A stretch of DNA of 64,000 bases from Parascedosporium putredinis (GCA_949357655.1 CASHTG010000015.1:1984001-2048000), one strand, 5' to 3'. Positions 21,901-35,112 are shown, counted from the first letter of the stretch. The notes: generated by a model from the sequence alone, not told the origin. Translations and numbers: made by a program.

Positions 21901-24900
21901 CCTTGAGCAGAAACGAGTGGATCTTATACACTCTGCGGCCACCGTCTTGCGCAAGTCAGGCCTCGTCAAGTACGACGAGAAGACGGGCAAGCTGCAGGCA
22001 ACTGAGCTGGGCCGCATCGCTTCACATTACTACATCACGCACGGATCGATGGATACCTATAATACCCTTATCCTCCCGGGCATCACCACCATCGAGCTCT
22101 TCCGAGTCTTCTCTCTGAGTGCAGAGTTCAAGTACATCCCCGTTCGACAGGACGAAAAGGTTGAGTTGGCGAAACTTTTGAGCCGGGTCCCGATTCCCGT
22201 CAAGGAGAGTATCGAAGAGTCGCACGCCAAGATCAATGTCCTCCTTCAGGCCTATATTTCACGACTACGATTAGACGGCTTCGCCCTGATGGCCGACATG
22301 GTCTACGTCACTCAATCAGCGGGCCGCATCTTGCGCGCCATCTTCGAGATTACGTTGAAGAAGGGCTGGTCGGATGTCGCAAAGACTGCCCTTGACCTCT
22401 GCAAAATGGCGGAGAAGCGGATGTGGCCTACAATGACACCCCTTCGCCAATTCCCCAACTGCCCACGTGATATCGTCCAAAAGGCGGAGCGAGTCGAGGC
22501 ACCCTGGAGCGCGTATTTCGATCTCGACCCGCCGAGAATGGGAGAGCTCCTTGGCATGCCGCGACACGGCCGAACCGTGTGTGGGCTTGTTGCCAAGTTC
22601 CCTAGACTAGATGTGCAGGCCCTAGCTAAACCCCTTACGAGGTCTATGCTGCACGTCACACTTGAAATAACCCCCAACTTTGAATGGGACGACGAAGTGC
22701 ACGGCGCTGCCGAGAGCTTCTGGATCATGGTAGAGGACTGCGACGGAGAAAAGACGCTTTACCACGACCAATTCATTTTGCGGAAGGAGTACGCCAAGGC
22801 CGAAGATAACCGCCACGTCGTCGACTTCACCGTCGAGATATTGGACCCCTTGCCGCCCCATTACTTCGTATCTTTGATTTCGGATCGGTGGATGGCCTCG
22901 GAAACGAGAATTGCACTCTCTCTCATGAACCTGATTCTGCCAGAGAAGTTCCCCTCACACGGAACTTCTCAAGCTCCAACCTCTTCCCGTATCGGCGCTC
23001 AAGGTCGAACAGTATGTGAAGCTCTACCCTGACTGGCAGCACTTCAACTCGATACAGACCCAGACCTTCAACTCGTTGTACAGCACCGATGACAATGTGC
23101 TCGTTGCCGCACCCACCGGATCCGGCAAGACGGTCTGCGCGGAGTTTGCTCTTCTTCGCCACTGGGCCAAGAGCTCGGCCGGGAAAGCCCTGTATATCGC
23201 CCCGAACCAGGAGCTCGTAGATATCCGGTTACGCGATTGGGAGAAGCGCCTAAGCCACCTACGCGGTGGTAAGCTGGTTGTCAAGCTTAGCGGTGAGACG
23301 GCAACCGACCTTGATCTCCTCAATAGGGGTGATCTGATTATCGCCACGCCATCTCAATGGGATGTTTTATCACGGCAGTGGAGGCGCCGCAAGAACGTCC
23401 AGCTTATTGAACTGCTCATCGCTGACGAGCTGCACCTTCTGGGCGACAACCTGGGCTATATTTACGAAGTAGTCGTATCCCGTATGCAGTACATCAGCGG
23501 CCAAACGGAGCGTCCTCTGCGTACCGTCGCGCTCGGTGTATCCCTCGCCAACGCCAAGGATATCGGATCGTGGATAGGGGCGAAGAAGCACGACGTGTAC
23601 AACTTTAGCCCTCTCGTCCGACCGCTACGCCTTGAGCTGCACCTCCAGTCCTTCTCGATCCCGCACTTCCCTTCGCTCATGCTTGCCATGGCGAAGCCCA
23701 CCTATCTCGCCATCACGCAGATGTCACCCAATTTACCCGCGCTAGTCTTTGTCCACAGCCGAAAGCAGACTCGCGCTACCGCGCGAGATCTTCTTGCCGC
23801 ATGCTATATCGATGATGACGAAGACCGGTTCCTTCACGCCGAGGGTGACCAGCTCAAGCGCGTTCTTGACCACATCGACGAAGAACCGCTCCGCGAAGCA
23901 TTGTCCCACGGGATCGGCTACTACCACGAAGCCCTGAGCCAAAGCGATAGGCGTATCGTGAAGCACCTGTATGACCGGGGGCTATCCAAGTCCTTGTGGC
24001 GTCCCGTGACGTATGCTGGGAGCTGGACTGCACCGCTCACCTCGTGATCGTCATGGGCACCCAGTATTTCGACGGGCAGGAGCACCGGTACTTGGACTAT
24101 TCGATGAGCGAGGTGCTTCACATGTTCGGAAAGGCCCTGATCTCGTCGGACAAGAGAAGCCGAGGCGTGCTCATGGTACCGGCCGTGAAGCGAGAGTTCT
24201 ACAGCAAATTTTTACGTGAGGCGCTCCCGGTAGAATCGCACGTCGCGGAGAACCTGCACGATACCTTTGTCACGGAGATCAGCACGAAGATGATACAGTC
24301 AGCCGGCGATGCCGTCAACTGGACCACGTTTACGTACTTCTACAGACGCTTGCTCGCTAACCCGAGCTACTACGGCCTCACGGAACTCACGGATGACGCC
24401 CTTGGCCGGTTCATCTCGGACCGAGTGGAGGATACGTTTGGCCAGCTGAACGAAGCCAAGATCATTGAGTATGACGACGAAGACGGCTCCGTCGTGCCGC
24501 TGAACGCCGCCATGATTGCTGCTTATTACAATATTTCGTATGTGACCATGGAGACGTTCCTGCTTTCGTTGACCGGCCGCACGAAACTCAAGGGAATCAT
24601 GGAAGTCGTGACGTCCGCTACCGAGTTCGAGGCCATCCAGCTCAGGAGACACGAAGGAGGCATCTTGCGACGCGTGTACGAAAAGCTCCCGGTCAAAATG
24701 TCTGGGGAGGTCAACTTCGACTCGGCGCACTTCAAGGCTTTCGTCCTCTTGCAAGCGCATTTCTCGCGGCTTCAGCTCCCCGTGGACCTCAACAAGGATC
24801 AAGAGGTCATTCTATCAAAGGTGCTTGGCCTCCTCAGCGCAGCCGTGGATATCCTTTCGTCCGAGGGCCACCTCAACGCCATGAACGCAATGGAAATGTC

Positions 24901-25617
24901 GCAGATGGTGGTCCAGTCCATGTGGGATCGCGATAGCCCGCTCAAGCAGATTCCCCACTTCACCGACGATACCATCAGGGCTGCTAACAAATTCGGGTAC
25001 GTTCCATCAATTGTGGGCCATGGCGGCCAGTTTTATAGAGAGGAGACAGAAACACTAACCTGAAACGTGAAACCCACAGTATCAAGGATGTTTTCGATTT
25101 CATGGAGAGGATGAACCCGGAGGAGAATGACAACTACGATGCGCTAGTCAAGGCTCTAGGCCTCAGCAACAACCAGCTATCCCAGGTTGCCGACTTTACC
25201 AATACCAAGTATCCTGATATCGAGATGGAGCACACGATTGAAGACGAAGATGAGATCCGCTCCAACGAGCCGGCATACCTGAACATTACAATCCAACGCA
25301 ACGTAGATGAGGATGATGAAGTGGATCCGACGGTCCACGCACCATTCTATCCGGCGAAGAAGATGGAGAATTGGTGGCTCGTCGTCGGCGACGAAAACAC
25401 CAAGAGCTTGCTTGCAATCAAGAGGGTTACGATCTTGAGGAAACTCGAGGTGAAGCTCGAGTTTACGGTGTCGACGGCTGGCAAGCATGACCTCAAGCTC
25501 TACTTGATGAGCGACAGTTACATGGGCGTGGATCAAGAACAGGAGTTTGCCATCACGGCAGCTGAAGGAATGGATGTTGACGATGACGATGACGAGGACG
25601 ACGAGGACGACGAGTAG
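18935..25617 (+). CDS. brr2: Pre-mRNA-splicing RNA helicase BRR2 (U5 snRNP 200-kDa, Ski2-like)
   Basis: Unwinds U4/U6 to activate the spliceosome. Two Ski2-like helicase cassettes are visible. Cassette 1 has [10 protein letters not shown] (about residue 540), DEIH in [18 protein letters not shown], and motif VI in [15 protein letters not shown]. Cassette 2 has [10 protein letters not shown] (about 1390) and DELH in ADELHLLG; in this family the second cassette is regulatory. The N-terminal region ([17 protein letters not shown]) also matches BRR2. One intron, 24997-25079, and an acidic C-terminus. Five frameshifts, all at homopolymers: A6 19502-19507, G5 20257-20261, C4 20821-20824, C4 22951-22954 (two bases), G5 23977-23981. 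Restoring them gives 2201 residues, the expected size. It is read as one gene, not as fragments. Confidence 0.95.
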
Positions 25618-27398
25618 GGGAGGAAGATATGGAGGGGAGAGGGTCACGGATAATGTTATATGGGAGAGAACGAGGCAAGAAGAAAAAAAAAGGAGAAATG
25701 CTAAGGCTGCCATTGAAGCCACCAGCTTACTACTGTATAGATTTTTATGGATTTCAATCATTTCATTGTCCGGTTTTTTTCTTATTACAAAAGAACAAAT
25801 GCAATCACGAGAACCCAATCGCCATTCCTAGAGTTTCAAATATAGTATACCATCTTGACCATGTCTACCGAGGTAGCTGTGATTACCTTTTTTGTGGATG
25901 TGCCCATCTCAAGAAGTCGGAAAGGCTCTTGTGTAAATGAAGCCTAGAAGTACTAATTATCATTGGGTCATTCCATGGATGAATGGCAAGTGCAAGCATC
26001 GAGACATGTCGGGTGTGGCGGAGCGTTGCATTGAGATTGAGGGGAACAAGTCCAAGGCAAGAACGAGGGTGGCTGGTGAATTGCTCCGGTGACGAGTACT
26101 TTGGTACTTGTACGCTCGATGGGGACTTTGGTGGAGCCTGCCTTGAGACTGATCAATTACCTCCTCCTCGGAGAGCTTGCAGCTTCTCGACCATAGACGG
26201 GGAACTAATAAAGTCGCAGCCATTGGCCCGGCACAGGATAAGCTTGCACTTTTGCATAGAAAGAAGAAGAAGGCAAAAAAATTTTTCTCTCTTTGGTTGC
26301 TAGAATGTGCATTTCATCGAATAATTCAACGTTCTCTCATGGTATGCAGCGCGAGGGATGAGAATGAGGTGGGTGTTATTACTGTGGAGAGAGGCCAAGG
26401 TGCGCGAAAGACTAAAAAATGTGGGGATGGAGGCGGGAGTGACGGAGCGCGTCTTCTTGCCCCGTGCTATTATCTAGAGGCCAAAAAGGCGAAAGAAAAA
26501 GAGAATCCCCTCTCTGACGATGGAATTGACGACGCCGAGAAAAGGAAAATGAGAGAATTGAAAATAGAAATCCTCCTAAACCCCTAGAGTGAAGTGCTGG
26601 TATATTTTGATCAAATTTCTCTTTGTCATCAATGATACTAGGGAAGGAGGCACCAAGAGCTCTCTTGTTGTCCTGGACAGCTCTTGCCGAGCTCCCAAAT
26701 CATCTCTGCCCTTGAGTTTGAGATACTCTTTATCAGGGGCAAGTGATAGTGTTCCTCTCTTTTAGCTAGGTAGGTATAGATGAAATGTAGGTTGCTAGGT
26801 ATCTATGTGCTTGCAAATGTTCTCATTCTCTCCACTAGCCTCTTAAGCATCTATAGGAAAGGTAAGTCCTAGGTACATGAGAATCCAAGGTTCCCTTTAC
26901 TAGCTTTGTATTCACTCACCCTCACACCTGCTAAGAACTGATGATGGTCGTGCTGGCCAGGGAACTTGAAGTGAGCACATCAACTGATCACGTGCATGGT
27001 TTCCCATCAGCTCACCTACGCGGGCCAGTTGTACCAAGGTATTAACTTGTCTCTTATTATTATAGCCTCTCTTTATTTGAAAATCCTCGCAACATCCCTC
27101 ACTGTCCTGGTCGCCTCTTTTTCACCCTGCCACTCCCCTTGCTCTGGCTCGCCAACCTCCACAACACCACAACATCATCATAAGAGGTGTCGGCGCAATT
27201 GCAACATATCCATCGCGAATTTCCCTCCCCTCTTGTCTCCCTGCTGCCACCACTGATTTGACTCTACCTGCCCTTCACGCGAAATCTTAACGCGTAGCAC
27301 CCACCTTTTTTTATTTATCGTTCCCGCCGGGACTTGCCACCACAACTCGAGAGCTTCCGGACTGCGCTCAAGGCGATCGCATTGCCAACACCGACAAT
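25618..27398. other. Intergenic region with the PWWP gene promoter at its right end
   Basis: 1.8 kb with no recognisable gene. The right end holds MCB- and SCB-like sites. The small frame 26177-26587 (+) has no conserved features. Confidence 0.5.
27276..27295. promoter_or_regulatory. Candidate G1/S elements (CACGCGAAA and ACGCGT) upstream of the PWWP gene
   Basis: CACGCGAAA (27276-27284), resembling SBF/E2F-type sites, and ACGCGT (27290-27295, MCB core) lie about 100-120 bp before the start codon at 27399. Matches are seen; binding is inferred. Confidence 0.4.
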
Positions 27399-29571
27399 AT
27401 GTCGTCTGCAGAGCCATCCACTGACAAGAAGGACGCTCCTTCTGCCACCGCGACTGCTGCTGCTGTTGACTCTGGAGCTGCCACCTCCAAGGGCGAGACG
27501 GCCAAGGAAGCTCAGGCCGACGGACCGACGGGCTCCGACAAAGGTATTTTCTCCCATGCCTCTTCCACCATCCTCATGCCAGTAGATTTCGTCTTCCATT
27601 ACACACTCAATCGCGCCGCGCCGCGCTTCGCGCCAATTCGAGGCACCTTACCTTGCATATAGCTTCAGCGACGTCCTTTGATCTCCCCTGTTCATCAACG
27701 ACCCCCTTTTCCTGTCGATTTCTCGCTTCTCCCCTGCTGCTCGCATTTCTATCCGAAGGCCATAGCCTTGCCACGTCTTTTCTCGATCAATTGGTAGGCC
27801 ACGCCAGCTAACATCAATTTAACTAGATGCCGCATCCCCAGAGAAGTCGACCGACGCCGCCAAGGCTGACTCGGACGCGGAGAAGGCCGATGTAGATATG
27901 AAGGATGCCGCTGATGATGGTGCTGCACCCGACGCTAATTCGAAAACCGCTGTTGAGGACACCAAGGCCAAGGCGGCGCGTCGCAAGTCGACAGGGGCTG
28001 CCGAGAAGGGTGGCAAGAAGTTGAATAAGAAGCAGTCCAAAGCTCGCATCACCAACCTTAATGCTGCTCCCGGCGATCTTTACCTCGTCAAGCTCAAGGG
28101 CTTCCCCTTGGCCCGCCGTTATTTGCGATGAGGTCATGCTTCCTCAGCTTCTTCTTACCACTCGACCGGTTACCGCTAAGCGTGCTGATGGTACCTACCG
28201 TGACGATTTTGCCGAAGGTGGAAAGCGCGTCAATGATCGCACCTTCCCGTTATGTACCTGTATACTAACGAATTGTGAGTTGACTTGTCGGGCTGACCCT
28301 GGGCTTGTAGGTAGCGTGCGGTTACTAATCGTGCTACAGTGGCTGGGTTCCCAACACTTCTCTTCAGGAGCTATCCCCGAACAGGCCTCCGAAGCCATCA
28401 ACGACAAGATGCGAAAGGACCTACAAGCCGCTTACGAGCTCGCTGCAGAGGGCCATGACCTCGATTACTACAAGGATCTTCTCCAGCAGTTCCAAGAGGA
28501 GCTGGTCGCCAAGGAGGAGGCCAAGAAGACGAAGAAATCCAAAGCGATAGCTGCCGACAGCATGGATCTTGATGTTGAAGAGGACGCAACCCCTGCGAAG
28601 AAATCAAAGAAGCGCAAGGCTGAAGATGAGACCGCCGTAAGCGCCCCGCCCCAATGGTATAGACCTCGAGTGAGCGTCGGATATGCTAACGATGGCCATT
28701 TTGTTTTCAGACGCCTCAACGATCCGACTCGGTGAAGAAGCCGAAGATTAAGCTTCTCAGCTCTGCCGCCAAGTCGTCGAATGGCTCGGCCACTCCCAAG
28801 GCGGCCAAGGAACAGGCTACCACCAAGTCGAGCAAGGCCAAGGCTAAAGCTAGCAAGGCCACCCCCGAGGAGCCCAAGAAGCCCGAGCTCACTCCCGAGG
28901 AGCGCCAGGAAAGGAGGGTGGTAAGTAATTACCTAGACATGGGCCTTGCGCCGATATTCACCCAACTCTAATGCAACCGCTAACGCCCTGGTCTGTAGAA
29001 GGAGGTTTTGTACCTACGTCACAAGCTTCAAAAGGGTTTCTTCCTCGCGAGGCGGAAGTGAAGGAGGAGGATATGGCGTCAATGAGCGAATTTTTCACCA
29101 GGCTGGAGAAATTCACTGATATGGATGCAAGCATCCTTAAGGCGACTAGGATTCATAAGGTGCCCAAAGCCATTCTGCGCATGGAGTCCATTCCCAAAGA
29201 GGATGAGTTCAACTTCAAGACTCGGTCACAGAAACTTCTCGATCAGTGGAACAAGCTCCTCGCCGCCGACCCTAGCCCCGCCGATGCTGGTTCCAATGGT
29301 GTCAATGGAGCCGAGGGAAAGAAGGAGAGCAAGGCCGAGCCCACCGAAGCCGAAGAGGCCGGCGACAAGGCCGCGGAAGGTGACAAGACGGAAAGTGAAG
29401 CGGCGGACAAGGACGAGGCCACGGACAAGAAAAGCGAGGAGGCTTCGGGAGATAAGGTGCGTGCTAAATCCTAAATCCTGCACCTTGCTGGCTGCCTCGG
29501 CGCGTCTTTTGCATCTAACATGGAACATCACACAGGCCAAGGCTCCCGTTGCCGTAGAAGCATCGGCGTAA
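27399..29571 (+). CDS. PWWP-domain chromatin protein with LEDGF/TFIIS-N-like domain
   Basis: PWWP domains bind methylated-histone nucleosomes; the architecture recalls yeast Ioc4 or animal LEDGF. Exons: 27399-27543, 27827-28274, 28340-28636, 28711-28920, 28999-29456, 29536-29571. An acidic/Ala-rich N-terminus and a KKLNKKQSK basic patch precede the PWWP domain (GDLYLVKLKGF-PPWPAVICDE to YTNEFGWVPNTSL). After a charged coiled stretch and a Lys/Ser-rich linker comes a helical domain starting KEVLYLRHKLQKGFL (ILKATRIHKVPKAILRME), comparable to the LEDGF integrase-binding/TFIIS N-terminal fold. The acidic tail has Glu/Lys/Asp repeats. Frameshifts: C4 28104-28107 (two bases, exactly in the PWWP core), near 28249, C4 28375-28378, TTT 29037-29039. 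With these restored all phases close at 532 residues. Intron 1 is unusually long for this window (283 nt). Confidence 0.88.
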
Positions 29572-30914
29572 ACGATTTATCCTCTCCACTCGTCTCTGAA
29601 CAGGAGTTGCGGACACCCAACCCCCGAGGATCATTTATCCTCCCTCCGAGATTTCTTTAGTGTACATGCCATGCCATATCGGAGCGCTTGGTTCGGACGC
29701 AGTTGCAACGAGCTCACGAAACCACAATAGGGCATTGAAATGACCAGTAATGATGTCGTGGTCACCAATATTGATTCAGGGCGCAGCATCGAGTTCTGTT
29801 GTTTTCAAGTGGCCCCTCTTTCGGCGTTTCGGGGAACCCAAATTGTGTGTGTGTGTGCCTTTTGTTTTTTTCCTACCTTGCTTTTTCTACTTTCCTGTCT
29901 CGTTCACGTCCATCTTGAGGTGTTTGACGCTCTTTCGCCATTCTTTCCGGCTTTTCGCGAGTTCATGCAAGTTCTGCCACGGTCTTTTGCTATTCACACC
30001 CGTTCTATCTGGGGCTCTTTTCTTTTTCTTAGCTTCCTCTTCGTTTTCTTTTTCTCCTTTTTCCTCTTTGGTTTCTGTAAATTACAAAAATGTTTGATGG
30101 TTCTCGACATACGCAATTGAGGGAACAGGAAGGGTGCAAAGGGCGGCTATCAGTTGGAGTTGCAGAGATCTTGAGGTGTCCCCTTGCCTAGCAAATCCGT
30201 TGATATCACCCCACCCACCTCGCGAGAGCGCGGGTCGTCAAGGTAGATGGGGAAGAATGGTGTCTGCATGCGAATGCTTGTCACATCGCGTTTGCGTGTC
30301 ACTGCTGAGGACCCATCCTAAGAATGAGATGGGCTAGTAAATGATAGGAGGGACGACTTTATACGAGAAAATAACCAGTTCCTTCGTTGTCTTGCCATTC
30401 GGTGAGGTTCACTAAAGTGATGAAGTGTTGAAGTGTTACCTCTGGGTACACAAAATCTAGTCGGTCTGCGATGTCAATGCGATCCTGTTCCGGCCCACCA
30501 TGTTGTTCTCGTGGCTACGAGACTATGAACACCACAGATGGCCTTGTAGACGTAGTGTAGAGGTAGTGATGAGCAGATGGCTGTCCTTTGAGGGAAGTGT
30601 TTACGCACTGTGTGTTGAAGCGCCCATGTATGCTACCAATGTGCGTCGATGTATCGGTACACGCACTGTACGTGTCCCTTTGCGCGTGTAGTGTCTGTCT
30701 GGTGAAGGGCAACTCGACCTCTTAATTCAACATCTATGGATGGATCTTTTCTTATTATTCGAGCTCCAGGTTGGCGTGAACAAGAAGCTTTCCCGTTTTA
30801 GTCGCCCTTTGTCTAGCCATTTATCTTTCCTAATTATACTAGTACGCACCCTCCGTTCTAACATATCTTCCTATCATTCCTTTTCTTTGCAGTCTTGGGG
30901 GTTTCTCCAGCACC
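29572..30914. other. Intergenic region
   Basis: 3' flank of the PWWP gene and upstream region of ORC3. T-rich around 29860-30075. No supported gene. Confidence 0.5.
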
Positions 30915-33552
30915 ATGTCAGACAACGAGTCAACCACGGGTGATCAGGACCACCAGGTAAGAAGCGAAACTTCCTCGTCGAATGAAACACTCCAGTTCTT
31001 TGCAGCCCACTTACAGCAATGCACACAAAAATTAGGCTGCCTATATCTTTGATCCATACGGCGAAGATGCAGGTGCCGTGGAGAGGCCGCCTAAGCGTCG
31101 CCGGACGACGAAGAAATCAGCTGCGTCAAAGAGCAAGGCCAAAGGCGGCGCCGTGCGGGATCCGGCCGTTCAGAGGTCGTACTTCAAACCACTATTGAAT
31201 GGCTGTGAGAAGCCTGAAATGGTGGCGGTGAGAGAACGATCCTTCCGTGAGTCGTGGACTCATGTCGAAGGCCGCATCAGGGTGAGCGAAGGGTCACCCC
31301 GAGTTTGCTTCCCGAACCAAGGCTAACTCTAGAGGAAGCAAATGTTGAGAGATGCCAACAGGGCCACCCTTGAAGATGTGGGCTCTTTTGTTGCAAGAGC
31401 TAAGAATGACCGGTAGGGCGTCCTTCTCTCGTCCTTTTCGACGACACGCCATCATCATCTCGCTTCTCGCTGACATGCAAGGAAGAATCAGTGGTGACAA
31501 GATACCGTGTGCCTTTGTTGTGACGGGACCCAATCTCACATCGCAGGATTTGCTCTTTGAGCAGCTCGAGGAGACCCTCGTGGCTTCGGAGGGAAACAAC
31601 AAATTTGTGAGGCTGAGATCGGCCGACGCCTCAAACATGAAGGCTGTCCTGAGGAAGATCATCCAGGATATCACATGCAAGGCTTCAGACGATGACGATG
31701 GTCAGCTAACGGTGGGGAAATCAGTGAGTGTCTCTGCCAGCTTAGCTCCCGGTGACTGTGAGATCTGCTAACCTCGAGGTTTTTCACCCCATAGAGCCGG
31801 AAGTACCTAAACTACGATCTCGCCGCCGTCCATGCCCTTGTGACCGCCCAGGGCGGTTGCGATCACGTCTTTATCGCATTCCAAGATAGCGAAGGGTTTG
31901 ACAGTTCTCTCCTTTCCGATCTGATCCTCGTTTTCAGGTAAGCAGGCTCTCGTAGACCTATTGTGATTTATTCCGCTTACACGAAGGGATGGCTTAGCAA
32001 CTGGACGCAAATCCCCTTCACTCTCCTATTTGGCATCGCTACCTCGGTAGAGCTCCTTCAGAACCGTCTGCGCAAATCCGTCTGCGAATATCTGCATGGA
32101 ACTGAATTTGATGTCACCCAGGGTACGAGCGTTCTAGAGGAGATCATCCTCAACGTCTCAGTAACCTCGCCCGACGTTCCGCTGCTCATCGGCGGACCCC
32201 TGCTGGAAAGCATGATTGAGCGGCAGCACGACAAAGTCGCTGGAGTGCAAGATTTTATCAGCGCACTCAAAGTAAGAAACCCTTCCGCGCAGGCCTGTGG
32301 CCGGTGGCCCTTCCTTGCGATGAGCGTATGACAGTAGAGCGTGGTGATGTTGACACACATGCCTTGATGCAGTACGCTTATATGACGCACTTTTACGCGA
32401 ATCCCCTCAGCGTATTTCTCGGGTTCGAATCGTTTGAAGAGCAACCAATCCAGCCTGAACAGCTGCTCGCTCTCCGTTCCACCCTCGTTCCGAGCGCGCA
32501 TCATGAGTGCTACGGAAGCTGCAGCGAACCCGCAACAGTCTCGCGAGAGAGCAACAGAGTTTTTAGTAACGACAAGCTGCTGATCCAAGAACTTTCCAAG
32601 ATCAAGATTGAAAAGATGCGTTACGGCGCCTCGGTTCTCCGGGCGGTCAAATGCTTAGCGGCGGTGGGATATCGGAATGGCAACCGGACAAGTATAGCCC
32701 TAGATATCCTGAGCCGCGGGGGCCTCAGGCTTACCGATGACCATGAGGCCATCGCCACATTGCGAAAGATGGAGCCTGAACGTATCGTCGCCGTGATGCG
32801 GGGAATGCGGGAGGCTTTGATCGAAGGCGGCGAGACGCCTCGTCCTGCAGACGAAAGGATCTTGGATGAGCTCGCTGACGAAATGGCGGTTGACCAACAG
32901 ATTGGCGAATCGCTCTCGACGTGGATCAAGCAAGCAGAAAAGCTAGTCGCCGAGGCCAAGGCGGACGGGCACACGCTGCGCAGCAAATGGAGCGGGCAGA
33001 CCAAAATTGTGAGAACTACGGTTGTGGCGCAAAAGGTGCAACTCAGCCATGACTCGGCGGCCCTCACCGAAGTCGATGAGGAGTTTACCAAAATCGTCGA
33101 TGAGCTTGTGACGCAAGTCAAACTCAGCGGAAACACCACACCGATCGCAACGTGCCTATTCAACGAGATTTGGTACTACGACTCGAGGATTCCGCACAAA
33201 GAGGTCTTTATTCCTCGGCTCCGCGTCGTTTTCGAACGCGCGCTCACCCGCCCGCACGACTACTTGGGTTGTAGCTGTTGCGGGAGCGCAGAGGCGGGGG
33301 TGATTCCATTTCGCCGCTCTCCCGCCGGCGTCGATACTCTACCACTTTTACCAGGAGGCTGGCAGCCTCATCAACGTTGCAGATCTCTGGACTGCATTCT
33401 ATGGGATCGTCGGTGCCGACTCGGGCAGCGATACAGATGAGAAAGCCGCTTTGGCATTGTTTTACCAGGGTCTCGCGGAACTCAAGAGCCTCGGCTTTGT
33501 GAAGCCAAGCAAGAAGAAGACAGATCACATAGCGAAACTTAAGTGGCTGTGA
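30915..33552 (+). CDS. orc3: Origin recognition complex subunit 3
   Basis: Part of the ORC that marks replication origins and loads Cdc6 and MCM. Exons: 30915-30956, 31036-31281, 31333-31412, 31486-31723, 31795-31937, 31998-32271, 32373-33552. Family landmarks: the basic N-terminal PPKRRRTTKK; SYFKPLLNGCEKPEMV; the degenerate AAA-like core (CAFVVTGPNLTSQDLLFEQL, IPFTLLFGIATSVELL); QELSKIKIEKMRYG; and a C-terminal winged-helix part ending FYQGLAELKSLGFVKPSKKK. The 51-nt intron 2 is the shortest in the window. Frameshifts: G5 33296-33300 and CCC 33321-33323, after which DLWTAFYGIVG follows. The stretch 32480-32570 may carry two compensating shifts, since the alternative frame looks more ORC3-like. 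Total 734 residues. Confidence 0.92.
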
Positions 33553-34664
33553 TAAGCCATGGTTTGGGGGCTTTGTTTTAGAGCGCTTCAACAACCCGTT
33601 TTTTATTCTTATTTCATTCTCGGCAGTGTGTTCTTATAGTGGGAAAAAAGCCCATATCATAATGTTAGTATAAATATAGACTGGCAAGTCGATTCAACTT
33701 CTCTCTCAAATTCCCTACATTCCAGCCTAGTGTTGGTTCTTTGATGCTTTCGTGTTGCGTTACAGAAGTGGAGGCTCACAAAGCCTGGCCAGCCTTAACA
33801 ATAAAGAAAGCGCTAGAGGCCATGTCAAGCCAGACCTGAGTAGTACAAAGGAAAGAGCTCCTTTGGTAGCAGGGAAAGAACTTCAGGCTGGGCATTGACA
33901 AGATGGTCATCATAGATATTTCTATTCACTGAGATGAAAACTACTGTTGATTCATTCCTATTCATTCATAGGGAAAACGGTATACATATCTATCTACCCA
34001 TCGCGTCGAGTCCAATAAGCCCCAAGGGACTCAAACTATTAAAAGTTTAGAAGGGGCAAGACTCGTCTTTGAATATGTTGGAATAGACAGGCATCCATCG
34101 ACAAAGAAGCCAGGCGCCGCCAAGGATCCTTAAATGCCAGCAACAGCTCGATATGCACTCATCGATCTTGTCATCACCATCCCCATCTTCGATATCTTGG
34201 GATAACTGGCGGCACCTTCCTTCGTAATCATTATCTCTCCCACGGCCTATCTGTAGAGGACGCCCCTAGGTAAGCTACCATTCATGCCACGTCCTATTCT
34301 CCAAGCTAACCTGTCCCTCCTGTTTTCCAAGCACAGCATGCCACTCTCTCCAAACGACGCCTCCTAGCTTTGACTGGGTAGTTCTCTCGACCTATTAGCA
34401 TCTTATCGATCTCTGTAACCTAACGAAAAACCCGCCTAGCCGCGGCTCTATCAACTGAGAATATTTGATACTTGACTAAGGATCGAATAGACCAAATCGC
34501 TATCCTTAGGTAGGCCCAGCCCTCGCCTCATACCGCCTCTCGTCGTGGATCTCTTCTCCGGGCTAACCGCTGCTCCGTCATATCCATATCCCCAGGCCCC
34601 TGTAGCCAGTTATCGCGGTTCTACCGTCGCCCCCTCCTCCCTTTCCAAGAGCGCCCACGCGACA
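33553..34664. other. Intergenic region
   Basis: 3' flank of ORC3 and upstream region of the small 34665 gene. No supported gene or repeat. Confidence 0.5.
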
Positions 34665-35112
34665 ATGTCCTTCTCGTCAATCGACCAGGCCTCGAGCCTC
34701 ACCGCCCGCCGCGCCGCGACCTCTCCCGACTTCCGCGCCAAGCTGGCCGAGATGGCGATTCCGCTCTCTCCCTCGTGCAGGTCACGACGGGCCAGGTCCA
34801 CCCCCGCTTCCCCGCCTGTTTGTCAACTACTGGCTCCTGACCGAGGCCGAGCTCGACGACATGGCCACCTTTACCACCAGCGCTGCCCCCGGCTGCGACG
34901 AGCGCGACGCCTTGCTCGCCTGGTTCTGGAGGGCAGAGTACGCCGTCCCCGTGCCGTGGGAAGACGGCGCGAGCCTCGAAACGAAACGGAGGAGATTTGG
35001 GCGCTTCATTGGTCTTAGAGGCTGCGAGAGCCCTCTTGCGGACTGGGAGGATCGAAGCAGGATGGATATCCCGGGCGAGGACGCCTTGAACAAGGCCAAG
35101 TGGTACCGTTGA
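34665..35112 (+). CDS. Small conserved fungal protein, function unknown (frame broken twice)
   Basis: I do not recognise a named family. An N-terminal segment MSFSSIDQASSLTARRAATS and a C-terminal segment RRFGRFIGLRGCESPLADW lie in different frames; the sequence between them (VQVTTGQVHPRFPACL, then VNYWLLTEAELDDMATF) reads through if one base is added near 34750-34765 and one near 34823. The result is 149 residues, without a signal peptide or membrane helix. An in-frame ATG at 34545 would add 40 residues; I prefer 34665 because the residues upstream are low complexity. Conservation is inferred from the non-random composition of the joined frame, not from a search. Confidence 0.55.

Noticed and set aside
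20804..21931. A 375-codon open frame on the minus strand
   Set aside because: It lies entirely antisense to the BRR2 helicase core, has no recognisable motif, and is explained by the GC-rich codon use of the sense gene.
23085..23430. Second BRR2 helicase cassette as a separate helicase gene starting near 23016
   Set aside because: The split is produced by the C-run shift at 22951-22954; together the parts give the normal two-cassette BRR2 of about 2200 residues.
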